The translations under genes and the position numbers were made by a program. A DNA stretch of 64,000 nucleotides from the NCBI GenBank assembly GCA_002901265.1, contig PPHI01000082.1:30877-94876 (forward strand). Reading direction: 5' to 3'. The notes beneath the pieces are model-generated. The model was not told the origin of the DNA and did not search any database. It worked only from the letters and a program-made list of their open reading frames with translations. This DNA is from Rhodopirellula baltica. Lineage in GTDB: Bacteria > Planctomycetota > Planctomycetia > Pirellulales > Pirellulaceae. Below are positions 1-8,132 of this stretch, one piece after another (position 1 is the stretch's first letter; the number at the start of each line of letters is the position of its first letter).

Positions 1-1075
1 GGTCGACCCAGGGAAGGTACTCACGGTGCGTCAACTGCTCGCCGGGACGAAGCACGGCAAAGACACTGTGCAAGAAATCGTCACCCCACATGGCATCGAA
101 GCCGATCCCGCCGTCGGATCGCTCAACCAGCATTTCGGGGTCGTACACATTGGACTCGGCGATCAAGAGTACTGGGCGATCGTTGGATTGCGACCAGGCG
201 TGCACGGCGTCAGACATCTCGGCAACAACGTGTGGGTCACGATCGTCGGCCATGCAATGAATCGCGTCGACGCGAAGCCCGTCCAAGTGAAATTCATCGA
301 GCCAATAAAGTGCGTTGGCGATGAAGTATTTTCGAACTTCATCACCATGTGTCTCGTCATCAAAATTGGGCGCTTCGCCCCACACGGTGTGATGCTTCGT
401 CGAAAAGTACGGGCCGAATTCGTTCAAGTAGTTGCCTTCGGGACCGACGTGGTTGTAGACCACATCCAGCAGCACTGCCAAACCGGCGGCGTGCGCCGCG
501 TCGACAAACCGGCGAAAGTCATCGGGCGTTCCATAAGCTTCCGTAGGGGCAAAGAAACTGACCCCGTCGTAGCCCCAATTCCATCGACCGGCGGATGCGG
601 CCACGGGCATCCACTCGACCGCGGTCACACCGAGGTCGACCAATTCGGGCAAGCGGTCAATCGCCGATAAAAAGGTTCCGTCTTTGGTGAAGGCACCGGT
701 ATGTGCTTCATAGATGACCAAGTTGTCGCGTTCGATGCCTTTCCAGTCGCTATCGGTCCACGCGAAGGCAGGGTCGATCACTTGGCTCGGACCGTGCACG
801 CCCTGTGGCTGAAACCGCGAAGCGGGATCGGGACGCTGCGGACCACCATCGACACGATAAAAATACGTCGCACCGGCAGTCACACCGTCGACTTGGGCGG
901 CAAAGTAACCGTCGCTTTTTCGCTCCATCGCGATGCCAGTCGCTCCGCCGATGATGTCGACGACAACCTGCTGGGCGAGCGGTGCCCAAACACAGAATCG
1001 TGTCCCGGCTGAATTGACTTGGGCACCGAGGACGCGGTGAAATTCGGTCAGAGGTCGATCCGTGACATTCATCAT
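1..1075 (-). CDS. treZ: Malto-oligosyltrehalose trehalohydrolase, N-terminal 358 residues (cut by window edge)
   Basis: The minus strand is open from an ATG at 1075 to the left edge and gives 358 residues of a GH13 enzyme. Residues about 11-100 look like the N-terminal beta-sandwich (FCVWAP motif). The catalytic barrel follows, with VVYNHVGPEGNYL near 205-217, the nucleophile region FHLDGLRVDAIH (Asp270) and the acid/base region LLIAESN (Glu307). The spacing and the GPYFSTKHHTVWG stretch fit TreZ better than glycogen branching enzyme. TreZ releases trehalose from maltooligosyl-trehalose made by TreY, in the cytoplasm. The C-terminal part and any treY or treX partner lie outside the window. 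ATG at 1072 is an alternative start; no clear ribosome binding site is seen. Confidence 0.85.
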   Translation of the reverse strand, partial: MMNVTDRPLTEFHRVLGAQVNSAGTRFCVWAPLAQQVVVDIIGGATGIAMERKSDGYFAAQVDGVTAGATYFYRVDGGPQRPDPASRFQPQGVHGPSQVIDPAFAWTDSDWKGIERDNLVIYEAHTGAFTKDGTFLSAIDRLPELVDLGVTAVEWMPVAASAGRWNWGYDGVSFFAPTEAYGTPDDFRRFVDAAHAAGLAVLLDVVYNHVGPEGNYLNEFGPYFSTKHHTVWGEAPNFDDETHGDEVRKYFIANALYWLDEFHLDGLRVDAIHCMADDRDPHVVAEMSDAVHAWSQSNDRPVLLIAESNVYDPEMLVERSDGGIGFDAMWGDDFLHSVFAVLRPGEQLTHREYLPWVD

Positions 1076-1147
1076 GGCAATCAGGCTGCGGCTGCAAAGT
1101 GGAAATCGGAAAATCGAATGCGTGGCCGCGTGATGATCGACGGCCAG

Positions 1148-2296
1148 CTATCGATTTTGTTGCTGGAGCAACATTTGTTCCAGGGGACTGAGCGGACGCA
1201 GAGATCCGGATGATTCTTTGTCGTCGAAGATCGGCGAGACGCTTCCCGCGTTTTCTGCTGACAACGCGGCCTGGACCACATCCAGCTTTCCCGCGTGAAG
1301 GTGGTCACCGGCCGGCAATTCGAATCGCCCCAGCCCTCGACCTTGATAGTTGGTGTCTTCAATAGGGTTCGGGCTTTTCCCGGTACGATCGATCGCGATC
1401 GATTGCAAACGCCATTCATGCACGACGACTTCGTAGCGTGGTGACGGCGGGATCGGAGTGGAGACCTGCCGCGTGCCCCAAGAACCGTCGGCTGCGAGCG
1501 TTTCGATTTCTTGAACGCGGTCGGCGCCGGCGTCGCGTTGCAGTTCGATCGGGACGCTTTGCCCCGGTCGGATACGGAACTGCTTCGCCGCCTTACCACT
1601 CTGCTTGTCAACCAGCGTCACACGAACTTCGCGCTGGGTGGTGTTTTCGAAGGCAACGTTAACAGGCGGCAATGGAGCTCTCGTGATCACCCTGGAACTG
1701 ATCACGGTCGATTGCGGCATCGCCCATGGCAGCGTCGCTCCGCCAACGGCGTAGCCCGGAAAAACATTCAGCGTCAGGCCTTGATTCAGGTAACCGTAAG
1801 CCGGAAATCCCCAGGGGCGATAATACCCTGGCCCCCAGTATCCCGGTCCCCAGTAACCCGGCCCTCGGCGTCCTGGTCGCCTGCCCCAGTACACCGGCGG
1901 ATGAAACGCATGGAAAGGGTCGGCAAAGGGGACCGGATGATGACCGCCATGATGAAACGGGCGTACTTGCCGACGCGAAAACAAGAACCCTGGAATGGTG
2001 TCATCCAAATCGGCGACCTGCATCGGCCCGCTGCCAGAACGTGGAAAACGCACGATTCGGTTCATCGACGGAAGCCAATACCCGAGATAGCGTCCGTTCA
2101 TCGAATCAAGTGATGGGTCGCGGCGGAAGTAATAGCGATCGCCATTCCGTTCGACCGACACCATGCGGCTTCCTGTCAGGAACAATTCCGACGTCACCAC
2201 ACCACTTGGTTCAACCAGTTCGTAGTCTTGCGAGTGGACCGTGCCAGGCGATAGCAGGAAACACACGAGTGCGATCAGTGGACCGAATTGACGCAT
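1148..2296 (-). CDS. Secreted hypothetical protein with GYWGP-type repeat segment
   Basis: This gene encodes about 382 residues. The start at 2296 is chosen over an in-frame upstream ATG (2410) because GAGGAAA lies just before it and the protein then begins with a good signal peptide (MRQFGPLIALVCFLLSPGTVHSQ). A segment around residues 150-190 is rich in Gly, Tyr, Trp and Pro with repeated GPGYWGPGYWG. The C-terminal half has a beta-rich region with an FENTTQREVRVTLVDKQSG-like stretch. I do not recognise a family with a known activity. It is probably exported and may be envelope-associated. It lies 72 bp upstream of treZ on the same strand, which may only be chance proximity. Confidence 0.7.
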   Translation of the reverse strand: MRQFGPLIALVCFLLSPGTVHSQDYELVEPSGVVTSELFLTGSRMVSVERNGDRYYFRRDPSLDSMNGRYLGYWLPSMNRIVRFPRSGSGPMQVADLDDTIPGFLFSRRQVRPFHHGGHHPVPFADPFHAFHPPVYWGRRPGRRGPGYWGPGYWGPGYYRPWGFPAYGYLNQGLTLNVFPGYAVGGATLPWAMPQSTVISSRVITRAPLPPVNVAFENTTQREVRVTLVDKQSGKAAKQFRIRPGQSVPIELQRDAGADRVQEIETLAADGSWGTRQVSTPIPPSPRYEVVVHEWRLQSIAIDRTGKSPNPIEDTNYQGRGLGRFELPAGDHLHAGKLDVVQAALSAENAGSVSPIFDDKESSGSLRPLSPLEQMLLQQQNR

Positions 2297-2584
2297 GTTC
2301 GTTTCCTCGCGATTGGGGTGGATGCCGAAAAGGATTCTTCCGCCACCTGTCATCGTAGCGGAGGCATCAACTGTTTCGCGAGAACTGCCACGATTTCGGC
2401 GGCTTTTCAATCAACCGATTGCGACTCTGGGCCACCGTCAAAGCGTTTGGGTATCGAAGAATTTGACTCCCTCTCGTATGGCAATTCCCAAATTCTCTCG
2501 CCAGTCGAGTCCGCAAAACAAAGCCGACTTTCCTTCAGCTTGGTCGGATCACCATCACCCCAAAATGCGAAGAAAGGATCTCTG

Positions 2585-2640
2585 GCGTTCAGTGGACGGC
2601 GTTCAGTGGACGGCGTTCAGTGGACGGCGTTCAGTGGACG
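2585..2640. repeat. Four perfect tandem copies of a 14-bp unit
   Basis: The unit GCGTTCAGTGGACG is repeated four times without a mismatch, followed by a partial copy (GCGGAC). It lies in a 476-bp gap (2297-2772) between the secreted protein gene and the SDR gene. I see no convincing gene in the rest of the gap; plus-strand open frames across it are not protein-like. Confidence 0.95.
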
Positions 2641-2691
2641 GCGGACATAAGGTGCAAGTTGTGATCTCGGCCTGAAGCGTGGTTCAATAAA

Positions 2692-2726
2692 TAAAAAACC
2701 CCGGTCGCTTCTGCGAAGCAACCGGG
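2692..2726 (-). terminator. Rho-independent terminator after the SDR gene
   Basis: An 11-bp stem (2700-2710 with 2716-2726, one G-T type mismatch) with a 5-nt loop is followed on the minus strand by a run of T (2698 down to 2692). It sits about 45 bp beyond the stop codon of the minus-strand SDR gene and is oriented to end that transcript. Confidence 0.8.
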
Positions 2727-2772
2727 ATCTCTTTCGATTCGTTGTGATCCGACCAAGTTAATTTAAGCAGGG

Positions 2773-3585
2773 TCAGTTATCGAAAGGCTGCGCGGTGTCG
2801 GCGGTTTCTTCGATGCGGAACATGTCACGCCAAGGCAGTTGGATACCGCCGTCGATGGTCAGCGTGCTGCCAGTGATGTATTCGCTTGCCGGCTGGCACA
2901 AGAACACGACACCGCGACCGATTTCCGAAGGCTGCCCCAGTCGTTTCCAAGGCAGCTTTTCCCCTTCACGCTGCAGCGTTTCTTCCGAGAAGAATTTGCG
3001 TTCACCTGGGGTGTCGATCCAGCCGGGGTGAATCAGATTGCAGCGAATGCGATGCTGTGCCAATTCGATGGCGGCGGTTTTAGCCATTTGGTCGTTGGCC
3101 GCTTTGGCCATGTTGTAAGCCATCGCGCCCGGCATCGGTAAATGGGCATGCGGGCTGCTGATGACGACAATGTTTCCACCGTTGCCAGCACGAACAAGAT
3201 GCTGTGCACCGGAGCGGACAACATAGAACGCGCCCCACATGCTGACGTCGATCGTCTTGCGGAATTCCTTCATGTCGGATTCCAACATCATGTGGCGGTC
3301 ACTGTACGCCGCGTTGCTGACGACGATGTCCACACCACCGAGCTTTTCGACCGACTCGTCGACCATCGCTTCAGCAGCCGCTTGATCCGCCAAGTCTGCT
3401 TGAACCTTAAACGCTTCGACGCCCATCGCCTTGCACTCTGCGACGACCTCGTCCGCCTCTTCCGGATTGGATCGATAGTTAACGGCAACGGAAGCCCCGG
3501 CACGGGCCAATTCCAATGCGATTCCACGCCCGATCCCTCGAGACGCACCGCTGACGATCGCACGTTTTCCAGCTAGCTCACCCAT
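2773..3585 (-). CDS. Short-chain dehydrogenase/reductase (SDR) family oxidoreductase
   Basis: This is a classical SDR of about 270 residues. It has the NAD(P)-binding motif GASRGIGRG near the N-terminus, NYRS after beta-strand 2, an SNAAY stretch, Ser in VISSPHAHLPMPG and the active-site pattern YNMAKAA (Tyr-x-x-x-Lys). The C-terminal GSTLTIDGGIQLPW resembles glucose 1-dehydrogenase or sugar-dehydrogenase type SDRs, but the substrate cannot be read from the sequence. Start 3585 is preferred to 3615 because the Rossmann strand begins about 8 residues later. It is transcribed away from the microcompartment operon next to it, so a role in the same sugar pathway is possible but unproven. Confidence 0.8.
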   Translation of the reverse strand: MGELAGKRAIVSGASRGIGRGIALELARAGASVAVNYRSNPEEADEVVAECKAMGVEAFKVQADLADQAAAEAMVDESVEKLGGVDIVVSNAAYSDRHMMLESDMKEFRKTIDVSMWGAFYVVRSGAQHLVRAGNGGNIVVISSPHAHLPMPGAMAYNMAKAANDQMAKTAAIELAQHRIRCNLIHPGWIDTPGERKFFSEETLQREGEKLPWKRLGQPSEIGRGVVFLCQPASEYITGSTLTIDGGIQLPWRDMFRIEETADTAQPFDN

Positions 3586-3818
3586 GGTGTCTCTCTGCCT
3601 AAAACCTTCTACCAAGAATTTCGCTCGAATAAATACGTTAGGCCATGAAGGGTATCCGCAGCCAAGTGACTAGGGAACCTCTTGGGCCTTTGTTGGCAAA
3701 GAACGCAAGTGGTTTGACGACCAGCATTAGCTTGCAAGAAATGGTCGTCGGCCAAGCGTCCCCGGCACTTCAGCCGGAACCAAGTGCGTGAGAGTATGAC
3801 CTAAAATGCGCATAGAAC

Positions 3819-3842
3819 GCAAGAAACCTTCCACATTCTTGC
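3819..3842. promoter_or_regulatory. Candidate DeoR operator: inverted repeat upstream of the microcompartment operon
   Basis: GCAAGAA (3819-3825) and TTCTTGC (3836-3842) form a perfect 7-bp inverted repeat with a 10-bp spacer, about 87 bp before the deoR-like start. CTTGCAAG occurs again at 3731-3738 and AACGCAAG near 3703-3710. The 343-bp gap 3586-3928 holds no other recognisable feature. That this is the regulator's own binding site is inference from position and symmetry. Confidence 0.4.
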
Positions 3843-3928
3843 AAACCTTTCACAAAGATGCTTGAATTCTGTCATCCGTGGAAGGAAACTATCAGCGAAC
3901 CGCTAACTACGCAAACTAGGAAAGCTTT

Positions 3929-4795
3929 GTGGTCCGAACCGTGAACGGATCATCTCGATTACCCGCCGAAGCACGCTCGTCCAGTGATGGTCGACGTGAA
4001 CGGATGCGACTATTGATTCGGCAAACCGGGTTCTCCTCCTTGGGCGAACTTGCCGAGTCTCTGTCGGTCAGCGAGTCAACGGTCCGTCGTGACCTGGAAC
4101 AACTGGAACAATCCGGCGATGTGCAACGCACCCACGGCGGTGTGTTCTGGACCGGAGACAGCTCCACCATTCGGGCGTTCGAAGGACGCACCGATTCGAC
4201 GTGGGCTGTCAAAGCGGCGATCGGCGCGGTCGCGGCCGAGTTGGTCGAAGAGAACGACACGATTCTGCTCGATGGCGGAAGCACGACTTACGAACTGGCA
4301 CGCCGATTGGTCGGACGTCAGTTGCAAGTCGTCACCAACAGCTTGCCGGTCGCGCATTTGCTCTCTAGCAGCGATTCGATTGACTTGGTCACGATTGGCG
4401 GTTGTGTCCGCGGCCGGATGGCCGTAGCGATCGGCCCCCTGGCGGACACGATGCTGCGTCAGATCAACGTTCGGTTGGCGTTCCTGTCGGTCGCGGGAAT
4501 CAACGAACGTGGCTTCTTCAACAACAACATGATGTTGGTCGAAAGCGAAAAGGCGATGTTAGCCGCGGCAGACCGCGTTTATGTCGTCGCTGACAGCACC
4601 AAGTTTGGCAAAGTCAGCCTGTCCCATCTGTGCGGTTTAGGAGACGTGCATGGGATCATCAGCGATACCGGATTGTCGCCCCAATGGAAAAACCGAATCG
4701 AAGAAGCTGGCGTGGACCTAGTGTTAGCCAAGCGTGACGAGAAACCCACCGGTTCGCCACCCGCCGGCTCGTCACTCACAGATCCCTGCTCCTGA
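3929..4795 (+). CDS. DeoR-family transcriptional regulator of the microcompartment locus
   Basis: The protein has 288 residues and starts at a GTG preceded by AGGAAAG five bases upstream. Residues about 22-75 form the DeoR helix-turn-helix ([14 protein letters not shown], then [16 protein letters not shown]). The C-terminal sugar-phosphate sensing domain carries the hallmark [15 protein letters not shown] and [12 protein letters not shown] segments. DeoR proteins usually repress sugar catabolic operons and are released by a phosphorylated sugar. It is the first gene of the operon and lies 67 bp before the PduL gene, so it most likely controls the compartment in response to a fucose/rhamnose-derived phosphate. 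ATG 4004 would remove part of the DNA-binding domain and is unlikely. Confidence 0.88.
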   Translation: MVRTVNGSSRLPAEARSSSDGRRERMRLLIRQTGFSSLGELAESLSVSESTVRRDLEQLEQSGDVQRTHGGVFWTGDSSTIRAFEGRTDSTWAVKAAIGAVAAELVEENDTILLDGGSTTYELARRLVGRQLQVVTNSLPVAHLLSSSDSIDLVTIGGCVRGRMAVAIGPLADTMLRQINVRLAFLSVAGINERGFFNNNMMLVESEKAMLAAADRVYVVADSTKFGKVSLSHLCGLGDVHGIISDTGLSPQWKNRIEEAGVDLVLAKRDEKPTGSPPAGSSLTDPCS

Positions 4796-4862
4796 ACGAC
4801 ACCCTGATTTCTGCTTCTCCTTTCCACCTGCTCCCAATCATTCCCCTTCCCCTCTTTGCTTA

Positions 4863-5570
4863 ATGAACGCGATTGAATTCGATCGAGCTCAAATCGAAGC
4901 TCTGGTCCGTCAAGCCATTCGCACCGGCGGACTCGGCGGCAGCACTCCGCCCGGATGGGTCGATGGCAAGCCGAACCTCCGCGTCAGCATCTCTGCACGC
5001 CACGTGCACCTGACTGACGAACACGTCGAAATCCTGTTCGGGCAAGGGGCAAAGCTGGAGCCGGAAAAAGACCTGTATCAAGACGGGTTCTATGCCGCCA
5101 AGCAAACCGTGATGGTCGTCGGCCCACGTCGTCGCATGCTGCCCAGCGTTCGCGTGCTCGGCCCGACCCGCGGCGCCAGCCAAGTCGAACTGGCGTTTAC
5201 CGATTCGATTTCATTGGGCATCGACGCACCGGTTCGCCACAGCGGCCACATCGACGGCACACCGGGTTGTGTCTTGGTCGGTCCTGCCGGCAGCGTGCAA
5301 TTGTCCCAAGGCGTGATTCGCGCCGCACGACACGTCCACATGAACTTCTCTGACGCCGCCCACTTTGGCGTCGAAAACGGTGACATGATGCGGCTGAAAA
5401 TCACCAGCCACGAATGCACCACGGTCTTCGAAGACGTTCTGGTTCGCGCCGACGAAGCGGCGAAGTTGGAAGTCCACATTGATACCGACGAAGGCAACGC
5501 GTGCCATCTGGACGGCGCGTCGAAGGTCGAGCTGACCAAGAGCGGCTGTAGCTGCGAAGACAAACACTAG
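4863..5570 (+). CDS. pduL: PduL-type phosphate acyltransferase (microcompartment enzyme)
   Basis: This 235-residue protein has two PduL (PTAC) domains. Each carries an R-HVH zinc-binding signature (ARHVHL with His47/His49 and ARHVHM with His157/His159), and [10 protein letters not shown] near 205-213 supplies a further ligand region. The enzyme swaps CoA for phosphate on an acyl-CoA, here probably lactyl-CoA to lactyl-phosphate, inside the compartment. Residues 1-22 form an amphipathic helix typical of an encapsulation peptide, followed by a Gly-rich linker. ATG 4863 is chosen because upstream in-frame sequence is low-complexity and Pro-rich, and because the helix starts here. It is the second gene of the operon. 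Confidence 0.9.
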   Translation: MNAIEFDRAQIEALVRQAIRTGGLGGSTPPGWVDGKPNLRVSISARHVHLTDEHVEILFGQGAKLEPEKDLYQDGFYAAKQTVMVVGPRRRMLPSVRVLGPTRGASQVELAFTDSISLGIDAPVRHSGHIDGTPGCVLVGPAGSVQLSQGVIRAARHVHMNFSDAAHFGVENGDMMRLKITSHECTTVFEDVLVRADEAAKLEVHIDTDEGNACHLDGASKVELTKSGCSCEDKH

Positions 5571-5721
5571 TCGCGCTTCACTTTCGCGGCGACGAGTCAC
5601 TTTTCGCTTGTTGTGGACGCGTGAGCGATCCGCTCCGGCGAGTTTTCAAAACATCTTTCGGCTCGGACAACGAGCCAACGATCCCGTTAACCCTCTCCCC
5701 CTTTTATAGGCAGATTTACTC

Positions 5722-6021
5722 ATGGCGAAATTGAACGAAGCACTCGGCATGATCGAAACCAAGGGATTCGTTTCCTTGGTCGAAGCCGCCGACGCGATGA
5801 TGAAAGCGGCAAACGTCCAATACCTTGGCTGGGACAAGGTCGGCAGCGGTCTGGTCAGCGTCTTTGTCAGCGGTGACGTTGCGGCTGTTAAGGCGGCGAC
5901 CGATGCCGGTGCAGCAGCTGCCGGGCGCATCGGCGAAGTCGTCAGCGTTCAGGTCATTCCACGTCCACACGAAGACTTGGTGAAGGTTCTTAAGACTGCG
6001 GCTCCGGCTGCCAAAAAGTAG
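5722..6021 (+). CDS. BMC-H hexameric shell protein (first copy)
   Basis: A single BMC domain of 99 residues. It begins [20 protein letters not shown], the classic start of hexamer-forming shell proteins (EutM/PduA type). VIPRPHEDL near the end is the conserved edge motif, and a short Ala/Lys tail (APAAKK) follows. Hexamers tile the flat facets of the microcompartment and their central pore passes small metabolites. It is followed by a second, shorter BMC-H gene, giving a paired arrangement common in BMC operons. Confidence 0.95.
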   Translation: MAKLNEALGMIETKGFVSLVEAADAMMKAANVQYLGWDKVGSGLVSVFVSGDVAAVKAATDAGAAAAGRIGEVVSVQVIPRPHEDLVKVLKTAAPAAKK

Positions 6022-6110
6022 TCCGCGGACTCGCGACATCGATTCGTTGCCCCTCGCGGCGCGACGAACGTTTTTCAACCGAACATCAATAATCAATAAC
6101 AACGAATAAC

Positions 6111-6380
6111 ATGAACGACGCAATCGGATTGATTGAAACCAAAGGCTTGTTGGCTCTGATCGAAGCGACCGACGCGATGGCCAAAGCCGCCAACGTACAA
6201 ATCGTTAAACGGGTCGACATCGGTGGTGGCTTGGTCACGACTGTTGTCAGCGGTGACGTCGGCAGCGTTCGCGCGGCTGTCGAAGCCGGTGCCAATGCAG
6301 CAAGCCAAGCCGGCGAACTGCTCAGCAGCCACGTGATCCCACGTCCGGCCGAAGGAATCGCACAGGCTTTTTTGTCCTAG
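6111..6380 (+). CDS. BMC-H hexameric shell protein (second copy)
   Basis: This 89-residue BMC-domain protein (MNDAIGLIETKGLLALIEA start, HVIPRPAEGI near the C-terminus) lacks the tail of the upstream paralogue. The region between strands 2 and 3 differs from the first copy (VDIGGGLVTTVVSGDVGSV against [19 protein letters not shown]), so the two pores may differ. Both hexamers are probably made together. It lies 89 bp after the first BMC-H gene and 128 bp before the acetate kinase. Confidence 0.95.
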   Translation: MNDAIGLIETKGLLALIEATDAMAKAANVQIVKRVDIGGGLVTTVVSGDVGSVRAAVEAGANAASQAGELLSSHVIPRPAEGIAQAFLS

Positions 6381-6508
6381 GCGGTGATTGCGAAGGCAGT
6401 GCTTGCGGAAGCACTGTTGTCGAAAACAGTGACTGTGATGCGTTGGCAAACACGGTGACTGCATCGACGACGTACAACACAGATGACTCGACGCGGAGGA
6501 TCCCGCAC

Positions 6509-7741
6509 ATGCTCGTCCTGGTTGCAAATTTAGGCTCGACCAGCTTCAAGTATCGGCTTTTTGAAATGGCCGAAGAGGGAGCACTCGACGATATCGGCAG
6601 CGCCAATTGTCTCGCACGAGGCGCGGTCGAACGGATCGGTGATGCGGAAAGCAAATGCACCGTCCAGATCGGCGATTGGTCGGACGAACTGACAATGCCC
6701 GTCCCCGATCACGGTGTCGCGGTGGAGTCCTGCCTGAAACAACTGACACATCCCGAGCATGGTGCGATCAAGGACGCTTCCGAAGTCGCCGCGATCGGTT
6801 TCAAAGCCGTTCACGGTGGGCGAATCTCCGGTGTGTTTGTCGTCGACGAGGAAGTCCTGGATGCGATGGCCGAAATGAACGCCGCCGCTCCGGCACACAA
6901 CCCGCCTTACATCGCGGCAATGAAGACGCTTCGCGAGCGATTCCCCGACCTGCCATTGGTCGCCGCTTTCGAAACCGATTTTCACCAAACGATCCCGGCG
7001 GCGCGAAAAGAGTACGCGATCCCACGCAAATGGGCCGACGAGTTCCACATTCGCAAGTGGGGCTTCCATGGCGCCAGCCATCGCTTCATCGCTTATCGCA
7101 GTGCCGAAATCCTTGGACGAAACGACGCCCGCGTGATCTCCTGCCACCTCGGCGGCAGCAGTTCGATTACGGCGATCAAAAATCGCCAAAGCGTGCAGAC
7201 CACGATGGGGATGACGCCACAAACGGGATTGCCACAAAACAATCGCGTCGGTGACTTCGACCCATTCGCACTGCCACTGATTATCGAACGCACCGGGTTA
7301 TCACTGGACGAGACGCTGAAAACGCTTGCCAGCCAAGGCGGACTGCTTGGCCTGAGCGATCGCAGCGGCGACATCCGTGACATCGAACAAGCGGCAGCAA
7401 GCGGCGACGCGAAATCGCAACTCGCACTCGACGTGTTCATCGAAGAACTACGACGTCACCTCGGTGGCATGTTGGTCGCACTCGGCGGCGCCGACGCGAT
7501 CGTGTTCACCGGTGGCATCGGCGAGAACGCGACGAAAATTCGCGAAGGCGTTTGCCAAGGCCTCGAAGAACTGGGCATTCGCATCGACAGCGATGCCAAC
7601 CAAAGCGTCAAAGAGCGCGGCGGCGAAAGCGGTGAAGCTTCGTTCCATGCCGACGATTCGAAGACGCAACTGTGGGTCATCCCCACGAACGAAGAAGTCG
7701 TCGTCGCACGACAAACGATTCACGCGATCAAGTCGCGATAG
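6509..7741 (+). CDS. ackA: Acetate/propionate kinase family protein, divergent, microcompartment-associated
   Basis: 410 residues, starting at ATG 6509 with a good GGAGG nine bases upstream (an in-frame ATG at 6443 lacks this). Kinase landmarks are present: VANLGSTSFKYRLF at the N-terminus, FKAVHGG, FETDFHQTIP, WGFHGASHRF, SCHLGGSSS and FTGGIGENA. Several differ from textbook AckA: FETDFH instead of FDTAFH, HLGGSSS instead of HLGNGSS, and LPQNNRVGDFDP in place of GLMMGTRSGDLDP. It should transfer phosphate from an acyl-phosphate to ADP, the ATP-yielding step after PduL. The changed loops suggest a substrate other than acetate, for example lactyl-phosphate; this is inference. Confidence 0.88.
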   Translation: MLVLVANLGSTSFKYRLFEMAEEGALDDIGSANCLARGAVERIGDAESKCTVQIGDWSDELTMPVPDHGVAVESCLKQLTHPEHGAIKDASEVAAIGFKAVHGGRISGVFVVDEEVLDAMAEMNAAAPAHNPPYIAAMKTLRERFPDLPLVAAFETDFHQTIPAARKEYAIPRKWADEFHIRKWGFHGASHRFIAYRSAEILGRNDARVISCHLGGSSSITAIKNRQSVQTTMGMTPQTGLPQNNRVGDFDPFALPLIIERTGLSLDETLKTLASQGGLLGLSDRSGDIRDIEQAAASGDAKSQLALDVFIEELRRHLGGMLVALGGADAIVFTGGIGENATKIREGVCQGLEELGIRIDSDANQSVKERGGESGEASFHADDSKTQLWVIPTNEEVVVARQTIHAIKSR

Positions 7742-7791
7742 TTTTCCCCAACGATTCCCCTTTCACCCTTTTTTGACGGACTCAATCGCGA

Positions 7792-8100
7792 ATGTTTATC
7801 GCACGCGTTTCCGGATCAGTCGTCAGCACGCAAAAGGTCCAGTCGATGACTGGGCACAAGCTGTTGGTCGTCGAACCGTACCGTCTGGAAGGCGACAAGC
7901 GGCAGTCGTTGGTGACCACCGGACGGACTTTTATCGCCGTCGACACGCTGGGCTCGGGCGAAGGCGACTTCGTGCTGATCACCCAAGGTAGCAGTGCCCG
8001 TTTGACCCCCGAAACGAAATCGCTGCCCATCGACGCGGTCATCATCGGCATCGTCGACCAAGTCCACATCGACAAGTTGAGCGTTTACTCGCGCGACTGA
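7792..8100 (+). CDS. BMC-P pentameric shell protein (EutN/CcmL family, first copy)
   Basis: 102 residues with the EutN/CcmL fold: MFIARVSGSVVSTQK at the start, a GHKLLVVEP strand, VAVDTLGSGEGDFVLI-like core and the C-terminal VIIGIVDQV. Pentamers of this family cap the vertices of the shell. It is the longest of the three BMC-P proteins in the operon. It lies between the kinase and the aldehyde dehydrogenase genes, with 32 bp to the latter. Confidence 0.93.
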   Translation: MFIARVSGSVVSTQKVQSMTGHKLLVVEPYRLEGDKRQSLVTTGRTFIAVDTLGSGEGDFVLITQGSSARLTPETKSLPIDAVIIGIVDQVHIDKLSVYSRD

Positions 8101-8132
8101 TCCACACCAAGACAACTGACTCCCAATCAATC

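Noticed and set aside
26..670. Long plus-strand open frame over the left edge
   Set aside because: It lies antisense to the treZ reading frame, which has catalytic motifs in the right order; the plus-strand translation shows no family character.
1726..2358. Two long plus-strand frames opposite the GYWGP secreted protein
   Set aside because: The minus-strand frame has a signal peptide and a Shine-Dalgarno; the plus-strand ones have neither and no protein-like composition.
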